A DNA stretch of 64,000 nucleotides, from contig SVFO01000005.1 in assembly GCA_015056795.1 (NCBI GenBank), positions 62,001 to 126,000 on the forward strand, in the 5' to 3' direction. Under the pieces are notes generated by a model. That model searched no databases and was not told the DNA's origin. It was given only the letters and a program-made list of their open reading frames with translations. Source of the DNA: Lachnospiraceae bacterium. Its GTDB lineage: Bacteria > Bacillota > Clostridia > Lachnospirales > Lachnospiraceae. How positions within the stretch are numbered: the stretch's first letter is position 1; every line of letters begins with the position of its first letter. Below are positions 43,681 through 50,788 of this stretch, in pieces. Position numbers and translations under genes: made by a program.

Positions 43681-44262
43681 ATGAGATTAGTACCAACCGT
43701 CATTGAAAATACTGGCCGCGGAGAGCGGGCCTACGACATTTATTCCAGACTCTTAAAGGAACGAATTATCTTTTTGGGAGACGAGATTGATGACGCGGCG
43801 GCAAATCTTGTCATCGCGCAGCTTCTGTATCTTGAGTCCGTAGATCCAAAAGCAGACATTAGCCTTTACATCAACAGCCCTGGTGGTTCTGTCTCCGCCG
43901 GCATGGCGATCTACGACACCATGCAGTTTATCCAGTGTGACGTATCAACGATCTGCGTCGGCATGGCCGCGAGCATGGGCGCCTTTCTGCTCGCTGGCGG
44001 CGCCAAAGGAAAGCGCTATGCCCTTCCGAACGCGGAGGTCATGATTCATCAGCCCCTCGGCAGCACCAGCGGACAGGCAACTGACGTGCGGATCGCGGCA
44101 GAGCACATCCTGCAGACAAAGCAAAAGCTTTGCAAGCTTCTTTCGGAGAACACGGGAAGGAGCATTGATCAGATCGCGGCGGACTGCGAGCGCGACAATT
44201 GGAAGACGGCGCAGGAGGCCTTGGAATATGGGCTGATTGACAAGGTCGTAAGTGCTCGCTGA
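43681..44262 (+). CDS. clpP: ClpP-family serine protease (operon-specific paralogue)
   Basis: A 193-residue ClpP of normal length with the catalytic triad Ser98 (GMAASMGAF), His123 (VMIHQP) and Asp172 (ERDNW), plus [17 protein letters not shown]. Housekeeping clpP usually sits next to tig and clpX; here the neighbours are unknown proteins and a CbbX/SpoVK-type AAA protein, so this is probably a dedicated paralogue. The handle-region motif after ERD is NWKT rather than the common F/YMS. Confidence 0.93.
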   Translation: MRLVPTVIENTGRGERAYDIYSRLLKERIIFLGDEIDDAAANLVIAQLLYLESVDPKADISLYINSPGGSVSAGMAIYDTMQFIQCDVSTICVGMAASMGAFLLAGGAKGKRYALPNAEVMIHQPLGSTSGQATDVRIAAEHILQTKQKLCKLLSENTGRSIDQIAADCERDNWKTAQEALEYGLIDKVVSAR

Positions 44263-44374
44263 GCGAGAAACGAATCCTTCATCGATTAACGGAGCCGCGT
44301 TTCATGAATCGAATGTCGTGAAGCAAAAATACAATAAACATCGCGAAACAATTTAAAATTAGGAGGAGAATGCC

Positions 44375-46450
44375 ATGTTATTTTATGCATATGAATTGCG
44401 TTGGAAGGATTATGAAAGCCTTTCTGGTTTTGTTGGCAGGGAGGAGGATTTGAGGAAACCTGGTTATCACAGTGCCTTCTCTGAGCGTCCGGAATCCTTG
44501 TATAGCCTGTATAGTGACTCAAAAATCAGTTCCATCAACGAGGAATTTTATGGTGATTTCCTAAAGGATGGAAAGTATGTCATCAATGTGACCCGAAGAA
44601 TGGATATCGAGATGGATGTCTATGTCGCCGTAAGGCTGGATGCCCTTCGCGGAGAGCATTGGGAAGCCGAGATTTTGGAAAAGTTCCCTGACTGTGACAT
44701 TTTGAAGAAAACTGAATTGACGGTCGAGGATTATCGAAACGAGCTCGGCATGAATCGTTTTGGCTCTTCCTCAAGGGTGATGGATCGCCTGAACGTCAAA
44801 TATCAGAGCTCTTGGGCAGATCCCCTTCCCTTTAAACTGGAGGAGTTCGTTCCCGATTACCGTAAGAAGTCCTTATCGTGCTGCAAGAAGCGTGCGGATG
44901 AAATTCTTGGATCTAAGAGCCTTTATGAAGAGCTCGACAGAATTTATGACAAGAAAAATCGGAAGGAGTATTTCGGGCATCCCGTACATTATCTCGTTAG
45001 CGCCGGAGAATGGGAGGCGGCGAGAGACATCTTTGAGCTCCTTTTGGAAGCCCTGTATTCCAATGGACGACTGCTTTCAACGAGACAGGTTGTCGTTCGG
45101 AACGTCAGGAAGGGAACCTATCGTGACGAGCGATACCGCAAGGTTCTGGAGGCTGCCGAAGGTGGCGTTGTCATCATCGAAATGAAGACGGAAGACGACA
45201 TGGGCAGGTTTGCGACGGACTTCCACGAATTCACGAAGCTGACAGGCAAGCTTTTGGAGCAGAACAAGAAGGATACGCTGTTTATCTTTGTCGAGATTAT
45301 GGGCAAATCCTTTAAGGGCAGCGATGCCATGAACAACATTCTGAATAAGGCTGACGTCATTCAGGTCACGGAGGGCAGCGGCACCTATGAGGAAGCAAAG
45401 AATTACTTGAAGGCGCTGACTAAGAAGGCGGATTTCGAGGTGCAGGACTGCAGTGACGTGGCCGGCTATCTTCCCGAGGCGGAAACCTATACCGTGACGG
45501 ACATCTTCAATGCGTACAACGCTTGGTATGGAAGCGGTCTGAAAACCCACGTATATAAGGCTTATAAGACCGAAACGACCTTCAAGGTCGCCTTGACAAA
45601 GATGGAGAGCAAGCCCTATGAGGAGCTGCAGTCCATGATCGGTCTGACCAAGGCGAAGGAGGTCATCGACCAGATCATTTCCGCGTCGAAGGTCATGCGG
45701 GCGCGCGAGCGTATGGGACTCAATGTTGAAGGCGCATCCCTGCACATGCTGTTTTCAGGAAATCCTGGAACGGCAAAGACCTCCGTTGCCAGACTGATCG
45801 CGCAAATCCTGAAGGACGAGGATGTTCTGAAATCTGGTAAGTTCGTAGAGTGTGGCCGTCAGGACCTCGTCGGGAAATATGTCGGCTGGACCGCCAAGAT
45901 CGTGGAAGACAAGTTTAAGGAAGCGCAGGGCGGAGTCTTGTTTATTGACGAGGCCTATTCCCTCGTAGACGACAGCAATACCTATGGCGCTGAGGCCATC
46001 AATACCATCATTCAGCTGATGGAGAACTATCGCAACGAGGTGATCGTCATCTTTGCCGGCTATACGGAGAAGATGAAGGTCTTTCTGGAGCAGAATGAAG
46101 GATTGAGGAGCCGTATCGCCTTCCACATGGAATTCCCTGATTACGACGCGGACGAGCTTCTTGGCATCTTAAGGCTCATGGCGAAGAAGAGAGAATATAC
46201 CCTCGACGAGGATGCCTATAGCGCCTGCAGGGACTATTTTCAGGATGCCCTTACGGAAGAGAATTTTGGTAACGGACGCTATGTTCGAAATCTTTTGGAG
46301 CAGGCGATCCTTCGCCAGTCAGAGAGAGTCATCAAGGAGTCTGCGGACAAGGAGCTTGGCAAGGAAGAGCTTTGCTTTCTGAAAAAGGAAGATTTCCAGC
46401 CTCTTTGTCAGGAAGTCAAAACGATGAGAAGAATGGGCTTTAGCGCGTAA
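44375..46450 (+). CDS. Tandem AAA+ ATPase, CbbX/SpoVK type, first module degenerate
   Basis: A 691-residue protein. A unique N-terminal domain of about 190 residues precedes a region (about 205-345) that reads like an AAA module without Walker motifs (VVIIEM, TLFIFVEIMGK). The second AAA module is complete: IGLTKAKEVIDQI, Walker A GNPGTAKT at 462-469, Walker B GVLFIDEAYSL with Asp525-Glu526, and an Arg-finger-like region LRSRIAFHMEF. CbbX/SpoVK AAA proteins remodel protein complexes. Directly following clpP, it may feed substrates to it, but the usual ClpP-docking IGF/L loop is not obvious. AGGAGGA precedes the ATG. Confidence 0.85.
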   Translation: MLFYAYELRWKDYESLSGFVGREEDLRKPGYHSAFSERPESLYSLYSDSKISSINEEFYGDFLKDGKYVINVTRRMDIEMDVYVAVRLDALRGEHWEAEILEKFPDCDILKKTELTVEDYRNELGMNRFGSSSRVMDRLNVKYQSSWADPLPFKLEEFVPDYRKKSLSCCKKRADEILGSKSLYEELDRIYDKKNRKEYFGHPVHYLVSAGEWEAARDIFELLLEALYSNGRLLSTRQVVVRNVRKGTYRDERYRKVLEAAEGGVVIIEMKTEDDMGRFATDFHEFTKLTGKLLEQNKKDTLFIFVEIMGKSFKGSDAMNNILNKADVIQVTEGSGTYEEAKNYLKALTKKADFEVQDCSDVAGYLPEAETYTVTDIFNAYNAWYGSGLKTHVYKAYKTETTFKVALTKMESKPYEELQSMIGLTKAKEVIDQIISASKVMRARERMGLNVEGASLHMLFSGNPGTAKTSVARLIAQILKDEDVLKSGKFVECGRQDLVGKYVGWTAKIVEDKFKEAQGGVLFIDEAYSLVDDSNTYGAEAINTIIQLMENYRNEVIVIFAGYTEKMKVFLEQNEGLRSRIAFHMEFPDYDADELLGILRLMAKKREYTLDEDAYSACRDYFQDALTEENFGNGRYVRNLLEQAILRQSERVIKESADKELGKEELCFLKKEDFQPLCQEVKTMRRMGFSA

Positions 46451-46471
46451 GAAGCTTTAACAGGGTCTTCC

Positions 46472-46903
46472 ATGAAGAAAAGGGCATGTCTCCAAGTGAG
46501 TATAGAACGCTGTTTGTGGGGGCAAGGAAGAATTGACTTTGACCTGACGGTATGCGATAATAGGGGAAGTCCTAAAATTCTTTTAGAAAAGAGATTTCAT
46601 GGATTTGGAGGAAGAGGGATGGAACAGGAAATTCAATTGATAAATGACATCATCGTGAATGCGATTGCTCATGGTGCGGACATGGGCGGATCCTATGAGC
46701 AGAATGTCGTGGGTCTTAGTGAAGCCATGAACCGCTGGATCCAGGAAAAGGGTCTGCAGGATTCCTATCATGTCATCAGGTCTGCCAGAAAAATCAATGA
46801 ATCCACGGGATATTGGCCAACGCTGGAAATTGCTCCCATGGACCAAGAGGGTGAATTTCCTTTGGAAGATCTCTATGATTTGCAGATGGATCGTGCGGAT
46901 TAA
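46472..46903 (+). CDS. Small unknown protein C of the ClpP/AAA operon
   Basis: A 143-residue soluble protein, last gene of the operon, 21 bases after the AAA gene. No family recognised; CLQVSIERCLWGQGRIDFDL suggests an alpha/beta start. The ribosome site is weak (AGGGTCT), which suggests coupling to the upstream gene. Confidence 0.55.
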   Translation: MKKRACLQVSIERCLWGQGRIDFDLTVCDNRGSPKILLEKRFHGFGGRGMEQEIQLINDIIVNAIAHGADMGGSYEQNVVGLSEAMNRWIQEKGLQDSYHVIRSARKINESTGYWPTLEIAPMDQEGEFPLEDLYDLQMDRAD

Positions 46904-46906
46904 CCC

Positions 46907-46935
46907 TTGACAAAGCCCGTAAAAGCGGCTATATT
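46907..46935 (+). promoter_or_regulatory. Promoter of the HU gene
   Basis: Near-consensus TTGACA, 17-base spacer, TATATT. The -35 overlaps the end of the preceding operon. Confidence 0.82.
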
Positions 46936-47007
46936 CATGTTTAGGCTCGCTTTCGGGGAGTTCGAAAGCAGGCACGACATTAAATTTTACCAGGAGGAGT
47001 TCTAAAC

Positions 47008-47283
47008 ATGAACAAGGCAGAATTAATTGCAGCAATCGCTGAGAGCGCAGATTTTTCCAAGAAGGATGCTGAGAAGGCTCTGAAGGCTTTCACTGACATC
47101 GTAACTGAAGAGCTTAAGAAGGGTGAGAAGGTTCAGCTGGTTGGCTTCGGTACCTTTGAGGTTTCCGTAAGAGCAGCTAGAGAGGGCAGAAACCCTGCTA
47201 CCAATAAGACCATTAAGATTCCTGCATCCAAGGCACCTAAGTTCAAGGCTGGCAAGGCCCTGAAGGATGCCATCAACGAGTAA
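47008..47283 (+). CDS. hup: DNA-binding protein HU
   Basis: A 91-residue HU with the canonical start [12 protein letters not shown], the central GFGTFEV and the arm region [25 protein letters not shown] bends and compacts DNA without strong sequence preference. Strong promoter and AGGAGG indicate high expression. Confidence 0.97.
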   Translation: MNKAELIAAIAESADFSKKDAEKALKAFTDIVTEELKKGEKVQLVGFGTFEVSVRAAREGRNPATNKTIKIPASKAPKFKAGKALKDAINE

Positions 47284-47343
47284 TCCTTGGGATCAGGCAT
47301 TTCGCAGCCTTGATAGGCATTGCAAACACAAATCCAAAATGGC

Positions 47344-47373
47344 GGGCAGGGGAAAAAATCCCCTGCCTGTTTT
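47344..47373 (+). terminator. Terminator of hup
   Basis: GGCAGGGGA/TCCCCTGCC with five-A loop, followed by TG and four T. Confidence 0.82.
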
Positions 47374-47483
47374 ATATTTTTCGTTCAGGCAGTGAAATTC
47401 CGCCATAAATAACTGGCTGGAAGAACTTTTTGTAATAGTGGCAGTGTTTTCAAGACAACTTCGACTGCTTGAGAGGAAAAAGA

Positions 47484-47712
47484 AGAAACTAGGCAAGCGA
47501 AAAAGAGAGAAAATGCTTGCCTGAGAAGCGAAAAAAAGAAACTAGGCAAGCGGAAAGGAGCGAAAATGCTTGCCTGAGAAGCGAAAAGAAGAAACTAGGC
47601 AAGCGGAAAGGAGCGAAAATGCTTGCCTGAGAAGCGAAAAGAAGAAACTAGGCAAGCGGAAAGGAAGAAAAATACTTGCCTGAGAGGCTGGAATGATGTA
47701 TAGGCAAGCAAA
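47484..47712. repeat. 53-bp tandem array of inverted repeats
   Basis: Copies of AGGCAAGC begin at 47491, 47544, 47597, 47650 and 47702, a spacing of 53, 53, 53 and 52. In the first three AGGCAAGC is followed by GCTTGCCT about 16 to 18 bases later; the fourth has ACTTGCCT and the fifth only the left arm. The linker GAGAAGCGAAAAGAAGAAACT separates copies (minor changes). The 53-bp period is close to five helical turns. The array lies between hup and rqcP. Confidence 0.88.
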
Positions 47713-47762
47713 GGAGAAAAAGAATTAATAGAGAAACGATTCATTATACGGGAGGGTTCATT

Positions 47763-48002
47763 ATGAGATTAGATAAATATTTAAAGGTTTCGAGGTTAAT
47801 TAAGCGTCGCACGGTGGCGAATGAGGCCTGCGATGGTGGCCGTGTCATGATCAACGATAAGCCAGCGAAGGCATCCACGAACGTTAAGGTTGGGGACGTC
47901 ATTACCATTGGCTTTGGCAACAAGGAGGTCAAGGTTGAGGTTCTCAGCATCCAGGAGACCATTCGCAAGGAAGAAGCCGGGGACATGTTTAAATACCTAT
48001 AA
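47763..48002 (+). CDS. rqcP: S4-domain RNA-binding protein RqcP (YabO)
   Basis: A 79-residue protein with one S4 domain (MRLDKYLKVSRLIKRRTVANEACDGGRVMIN). In Bacillus, RqcP binds stalled 50S subunits during ribosome-associated quality control with RqcH. It sits at the head of the conserved yabO-yabP-yabQ-divIC order. AGG-type ribosome site (GGGAGGG) precedes the ATG. Confidence 0.88.
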   Translation: MRLDKYLKVSRLIKRRTVANEACDGGRVMINDKPAKASTNVKVGDVITIGFGNKEVKVEVLSIQETIRKEEAGDMFKYL

Positions 48003-48181
48003 AGTTGTATTTACCTATAAACTTATGCACATCCATTTTTCATGTAGGTTTTTGCATAAAAGCTTCAGAGCATAAGCGTTCACACATAAAGATTTTCTTA
48101 TTAATTTGTATTCATAAAGCGTTCTCCTACGCATATATTGTGATACGTACTACCAATGTCACAGAACAAAAATTGTCCATA

Positions 48182-48335
48182 AACTCAGGGGGGGAAGGCT
48201 TGGCAGTCTCCCAAGATACGCTGCACCCATAGCGCGAGCGGGCACTGTCGCAGGCTATGCCTGCGATCCTGAGCTAAGCGAAGGACGTGCCGAAGGGCAC
48301 ACCTTGAGGAGACTGCCAAGTCAACCCCGAGTTAT
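48182..48335. repeat. Multibranched palindromic element
   Basis: The outer stem AACTC-GGGG/CCCC-GAGTT leads into CTTGGCAGTCTCC/GGAGACTGCCAAG, which encloses TCGCAGGC-TAT-GCCTGCGA and GTGCC-GAAG-GGCAC. There is no coding capacity. Its right end CCCCGAGTT also occurs in the MITE-like element at 42.4 kb. The stretch 48003-48181 before it is AT-rich with nothing recognised. Confidence 0.75.
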
Positions 48336-48360
48336 AATGGAATTTATAGGAGGATGCCAT

Positions 48361-48651
48361 ATGGAGGAGTTGAACGCGCCCATTAAAACGCATAAGCTTA
48401 CGATGTCGGGGAGGAAGACCTGCCTATTGAGCGGCGTGAAGGATGTTTTATCCTTTGATTTACATGAGATCCTGTTAGAGACGGAGCAGGGAATGTTGCA
48501 AATCAAGGGAGACGATCTGCATGTCAGTCGGTTAACGCTGGAAAAGGGAGAAGTGGACATTGACGGAAGGCTGGACAGCTTTACCTATTCGGACGCAGTT
48601 CCCACGGGGCAGCAGAAGGCGTCGTCCTTACTCAGCCGCCTGTTCCGATAG
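48361..48651 (+). CDS. yabP: Sporulation protein YabP
   Basis: A 96-residue protein with the YabP signature (HKLTMSGRKTCLLSGVKDVLSFDLHEILLETEQG and LKGDDLHV-like IKGDDLHVSRL). YabP is needed for spore formation in Bacillus. The start at 48361 follows AGGAGG. Next to yabQ, as in other spore formers. Confidence 0.93.
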   Translation: MEELNAPIKTHKLTMSGRKTCLLSGVKDVLSFDLHEILLETEQGMLQIKGDDLHVSRLTLEKGEVDIDGRLDSFTYSDAVPTGQQKASSLLSRLFR

Positions 48652-48663
48652 GCGAGACGGCCT

Positions 48664-49197
48664 ATGTCGCAGGAAAACCTTTTCATGCTACACGCCCTGG
48701 AAATGGGCGTTTTTCTGGCCTTTGTCTATGATCTTCTTCGGGTGTCCCGCAGAGTATTTCCGCGGGGGTGTATTCTGGTCTCCATAGAAGATCTGCTCTA
48801 CTGGTGCTTCTGTGCGGGAGAAATCCTAAGGCTTCTGCATCGCGATAATCATGGAATTCTCCGTTGGTACGCCATTTTCGCCGCCATGGCAGGGATTTGG
48901 GCATACCTAAGCATCGCGAGTCCTCTCTTTTTGAAATACGCGACCCTCGTTCTAAAAAAGCTGTTGACGGGGCTTTTTGGAGTGATTAAAATAATAGGCA
49001 AAGGAGTGAGTTGCCATGGCAGGAAGAAAAACCAGCGCAAGGTCAAGGGATCAAAGGGACAATGCGCGAAGGAGAAGGAGAGCTGCATATCGAAAGCCAC
49101 AGCAGAACCGTGTCAGCATGTTTCTGGTGACGCTTGCCGTTCTGGTGATTGTTGCGGTGATTGCCATCAGTGCCGTGGGACTTCAGAAAAAGATTGA
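48664..49197 (+). CDS. yabQ: Spore cortex protein YabQ with a long Cys-rich tail
   Basis: A 177-residue protein. The first 115 residues are a typical YabQ with four membrane helices (VFLAFVYDLLRVSRRVFP at its first cytoplasmic turn). In Bacillus, YabQ is needed for cortex formation. The last 60 residues (several Cys, many Lys) lie in the region overlapping divIC by 182 bases in another frame, so this tail may be constrained by divIC rather than by function. Confidence 0.88.
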   Translation: MSQENLFMLHALEMGVFLAFVYDLLRVSRRVFPRGCILVSIEDLLYWCFCAGEILRLLHRDNHGILRWYAIFAAMAGIWAYLSIASPLFLKYATLVLKKLLTGLFGVIKIIGKGVSCHGRKKNQRKVKGSKGQCAKEKESCISKATAEPCQHVSGDACRSGDCCGDCHQCRGTSEKD

Positions 49198-49375
49198 TGC
49201 CTATGATGCGAAGATCGCGGAGCTTCAGGCGGAGATTCAGAAGGAAGAAGAACGGGCAAAGAAATTAGAGGAATTCCGAAAATACACCCAGACGAAGGGC
49301 TATGTTGAGGAAGTGGCTCAGGATCAGCTGGGTCTGGTATATGAAGGTGAGATTCTTTTTAAGCAGGAGAAATAA
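49016..49375 (+). CDS. divIC: Septum formation initiator DivIC/FtsB-like
   Basis: A 119-residue bitopic protein: Arg-rich cytoplasmic N-terminus, one membrane helix (about 33-55), coiled coil (KKIDAYDAKIAELQAEIQKE) and the FtsB/DivIC C-terminal YVEEVAQDQLGLVYEGEILF. It takes part in the divisome with FtsL and DivIB. AAAGGAGTGAG precedes the ATG. The N-terminal half overlaps yabQ. The stop codon is in the loop of the terminator. Confidence 0.92.
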   Translation: MAGRKTSARSRDQRDNARRRRRAAYRKPQQNRVSMFLVTLAVLVIVAVIAISAVGLQKKIDAYDAKIAELQAEIQKEEERAKKLEEFRKYTQTKGYVEEVAQDQLGLVYEGEILFKQEK

Positions 49376-49391
49376 GGCTCCTGCTTTTTTT
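49361..49391 (+). terminator. Terminator overlapping the divIC stop
   Basis: AAGCAGGAG/CTCCTGCTT stem with the TAA in the loop, followed by T-run. Confidence 0.85.
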
Positions 49392-49456
49392 GTCGCTAAA
49401 TATTAAGGCAATCGCAACCAGATTTGACAAAAAGAAAGACGGGTTCTTCCTATAAT
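49391..49456 (+). promoter_or_regulatory. Spo0A-type promoter of spoIIE
   Basis: TTGACA (49424-49429) and TATAAT (49451-49456) are separated by 21 bases, too far for an ordinary vegetative promoter but the spacing known for Spo0A-activated spoIIE and spoIIG promoters in Bacillus. TTTGACA itself is one base from the reverse 0A box TTCGACA, and TGTCGCT at 49391 resembles TGTCGAA. Confidence 0.7.
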
Positions 49457-49492
49457 TGCAACCAAAAGGACTGGTAAAGGGGGCAAATGGGC

Positions 49493-50746
49493 ATGCAATT
49501 CGAGAGGATGCAATTTTTGGAGGAAAAAACGAGGCAGGCGAGATATCCGTTCCAGATGCCGGATGTCTGCGGCGGAAGACTTTGCGGCTACGCGGAGAGC
49601 TTTCGGGAGCTGGCTAGGAGTTTTCAGAGGGAGGAGCCGCAGCAGAGCTTGGATCGGCGTACCTTCTTTGAGGAAGAGCGGCTTCGGGAGAACTGCGGCG
49701 TGATTGCGGGACACTTGATGGAATTGGCGGATATCATGGAACAGACGGCAGATGAGATGGCGGGCGTGGAGCCACTGGAGGAAAAAACTTGGAGGAAGCT
49801 GGCGCATGCCCTGCGCGGAAGGGGACTCATTTTGGAGGGAGCCTGTCGCGTGCCCATGGCGCTGGGCGGACAAGCTTCGCTGGAAGGCGGAGGATCGGGG
49901 ATGGCAGCTCAGCATGCGTCAGGAAGTCAGCTGGGGCTGAGCCTGCGGACGGACCTGGAGGAGGGCATCATGGCCAGAGAGGCGGAGGAGGTTCTGGAAA
50001 ATGTTCTCGGGAAAAAATATTGCCTCTCTTTGACGTCACCGGAAAAGGTTTGGAGGGAGCAGGGGACCTTTCTCTTTGTGGAGGAGCCTGAGTATGTGGC
50101 GCTCACGGGCTTTGCCCGCGTCATGAAGGGTCGCGAGGAAATCTCTGGGGATAATTATTCCATATTACAATCGGAACGTGGAACACTGACCATGCTGTTG
50201 TCCGACGGGACGGGCTCAGGGGAGGATGCCTGCCGCGGCAGCAGCTGGGTACTGGATCTCATGGAAAAGCTTCTGGAGACGGGGTATAGTCCAGAGACGG
50301 CCCTGAAAATGGTGAATGCGACGGCAGTGACCAAGGGAGAGGAAATCGGTCATCCCACGCTGGATCTCTGCCAGCTGGATTTGGAGCGGGGAGATTGCAT
50401 GTTTTGCAAGGCTGGCGGCGCGGTCTCATTTCGAAAAAGGGAGTCGGAGGTTGAGGAGATCGCGGGCGGACAGCTTCCCCTCGGCATCTTTCAGGATTTG
50501 GAGCCCCAAAAGCAGTACCTGCGATTACAGGAGGGAGACAGCATCATTTTGATGACGGACGGCGTTCTGGAGGCCTTTCGCGAAAAGGGGTATGAGGAGG
50601 CCGTACGAAGCTATCTTGTCGGCATGGAGGACATAGGTCCCAGGGAGATGGCGGAGAAGCTGATGCAGCTGGCCATTTTTGCGACGGCTGGAAATGTTAG
50701 GGATGACATGACGATTCTTGTGGCCACGCTATGGAAGAATCCTTGA
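49493..50746 (+). CDS. spoIIE: SpoIIE-type PP2C phosphatase lacking the membrane half
   Basis: A 417-residue protein equivalent to the C-terminal half of SpoIIE: a regulatory helical region (residues 1-180) and a PP2C domain (about 210-417) with LLSDGTGSGEDA, ILMTDGVLEAF and RDDMTILVA. SpoIIE dephosphorylates SpoIIAA to activate sigma-F in the forespore. Bacillus SpoIIE has some 10 membrane helices before this; none are here, and the short upstream region contains a promoter, not a broken frame. Position before tilS matches spoIIE synteny. Confidence 0.85.
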   Translation: MQFERMQFLEEKTRQARYPFQMPDVCGGRLCGYAESFRELARSFQREEPQQSLDRRTFFEEERLRENCGVIAGHLMELADIMEQTADEMAGVEPLEEKTWRKLAHALRGRGLILEGACRVPMALGGQASLEGGGSGMAAQHASGSQLGLSLRTDLEEGIMAREAEEVLENVLGKKYCLSLTSPEKVWREQGTFLFVEEPEYVALTGFARVMKGREEISGDNYSILQSERGTLTMLLSDGTGSGEDACRGSSWVLDLMEKLLETGYSPETALKMVNATAVTKGEEIGHPTLDLCQLDLERGDCMFCKAGGAVSFRKRESEVEEIAGGQLPLGIFQDLEPQKQYLRLQEGDSIILMTDGVLEAFREKGYEEAVRSYLVGMEDIGPREMAEKLMQLAIFATAGNVRDDMTILVATLWKNP

Positions 50747-50788
50747 AAACGTTGACTTTTTTGCGAGTTTGAGATACATTTATATATC

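Noticed and set aside
47484-47712. CRISPR array
   Set aside because: The 53-bp period is continuous with no unique spacers; the linkers are near-identical and no cas gene is near.
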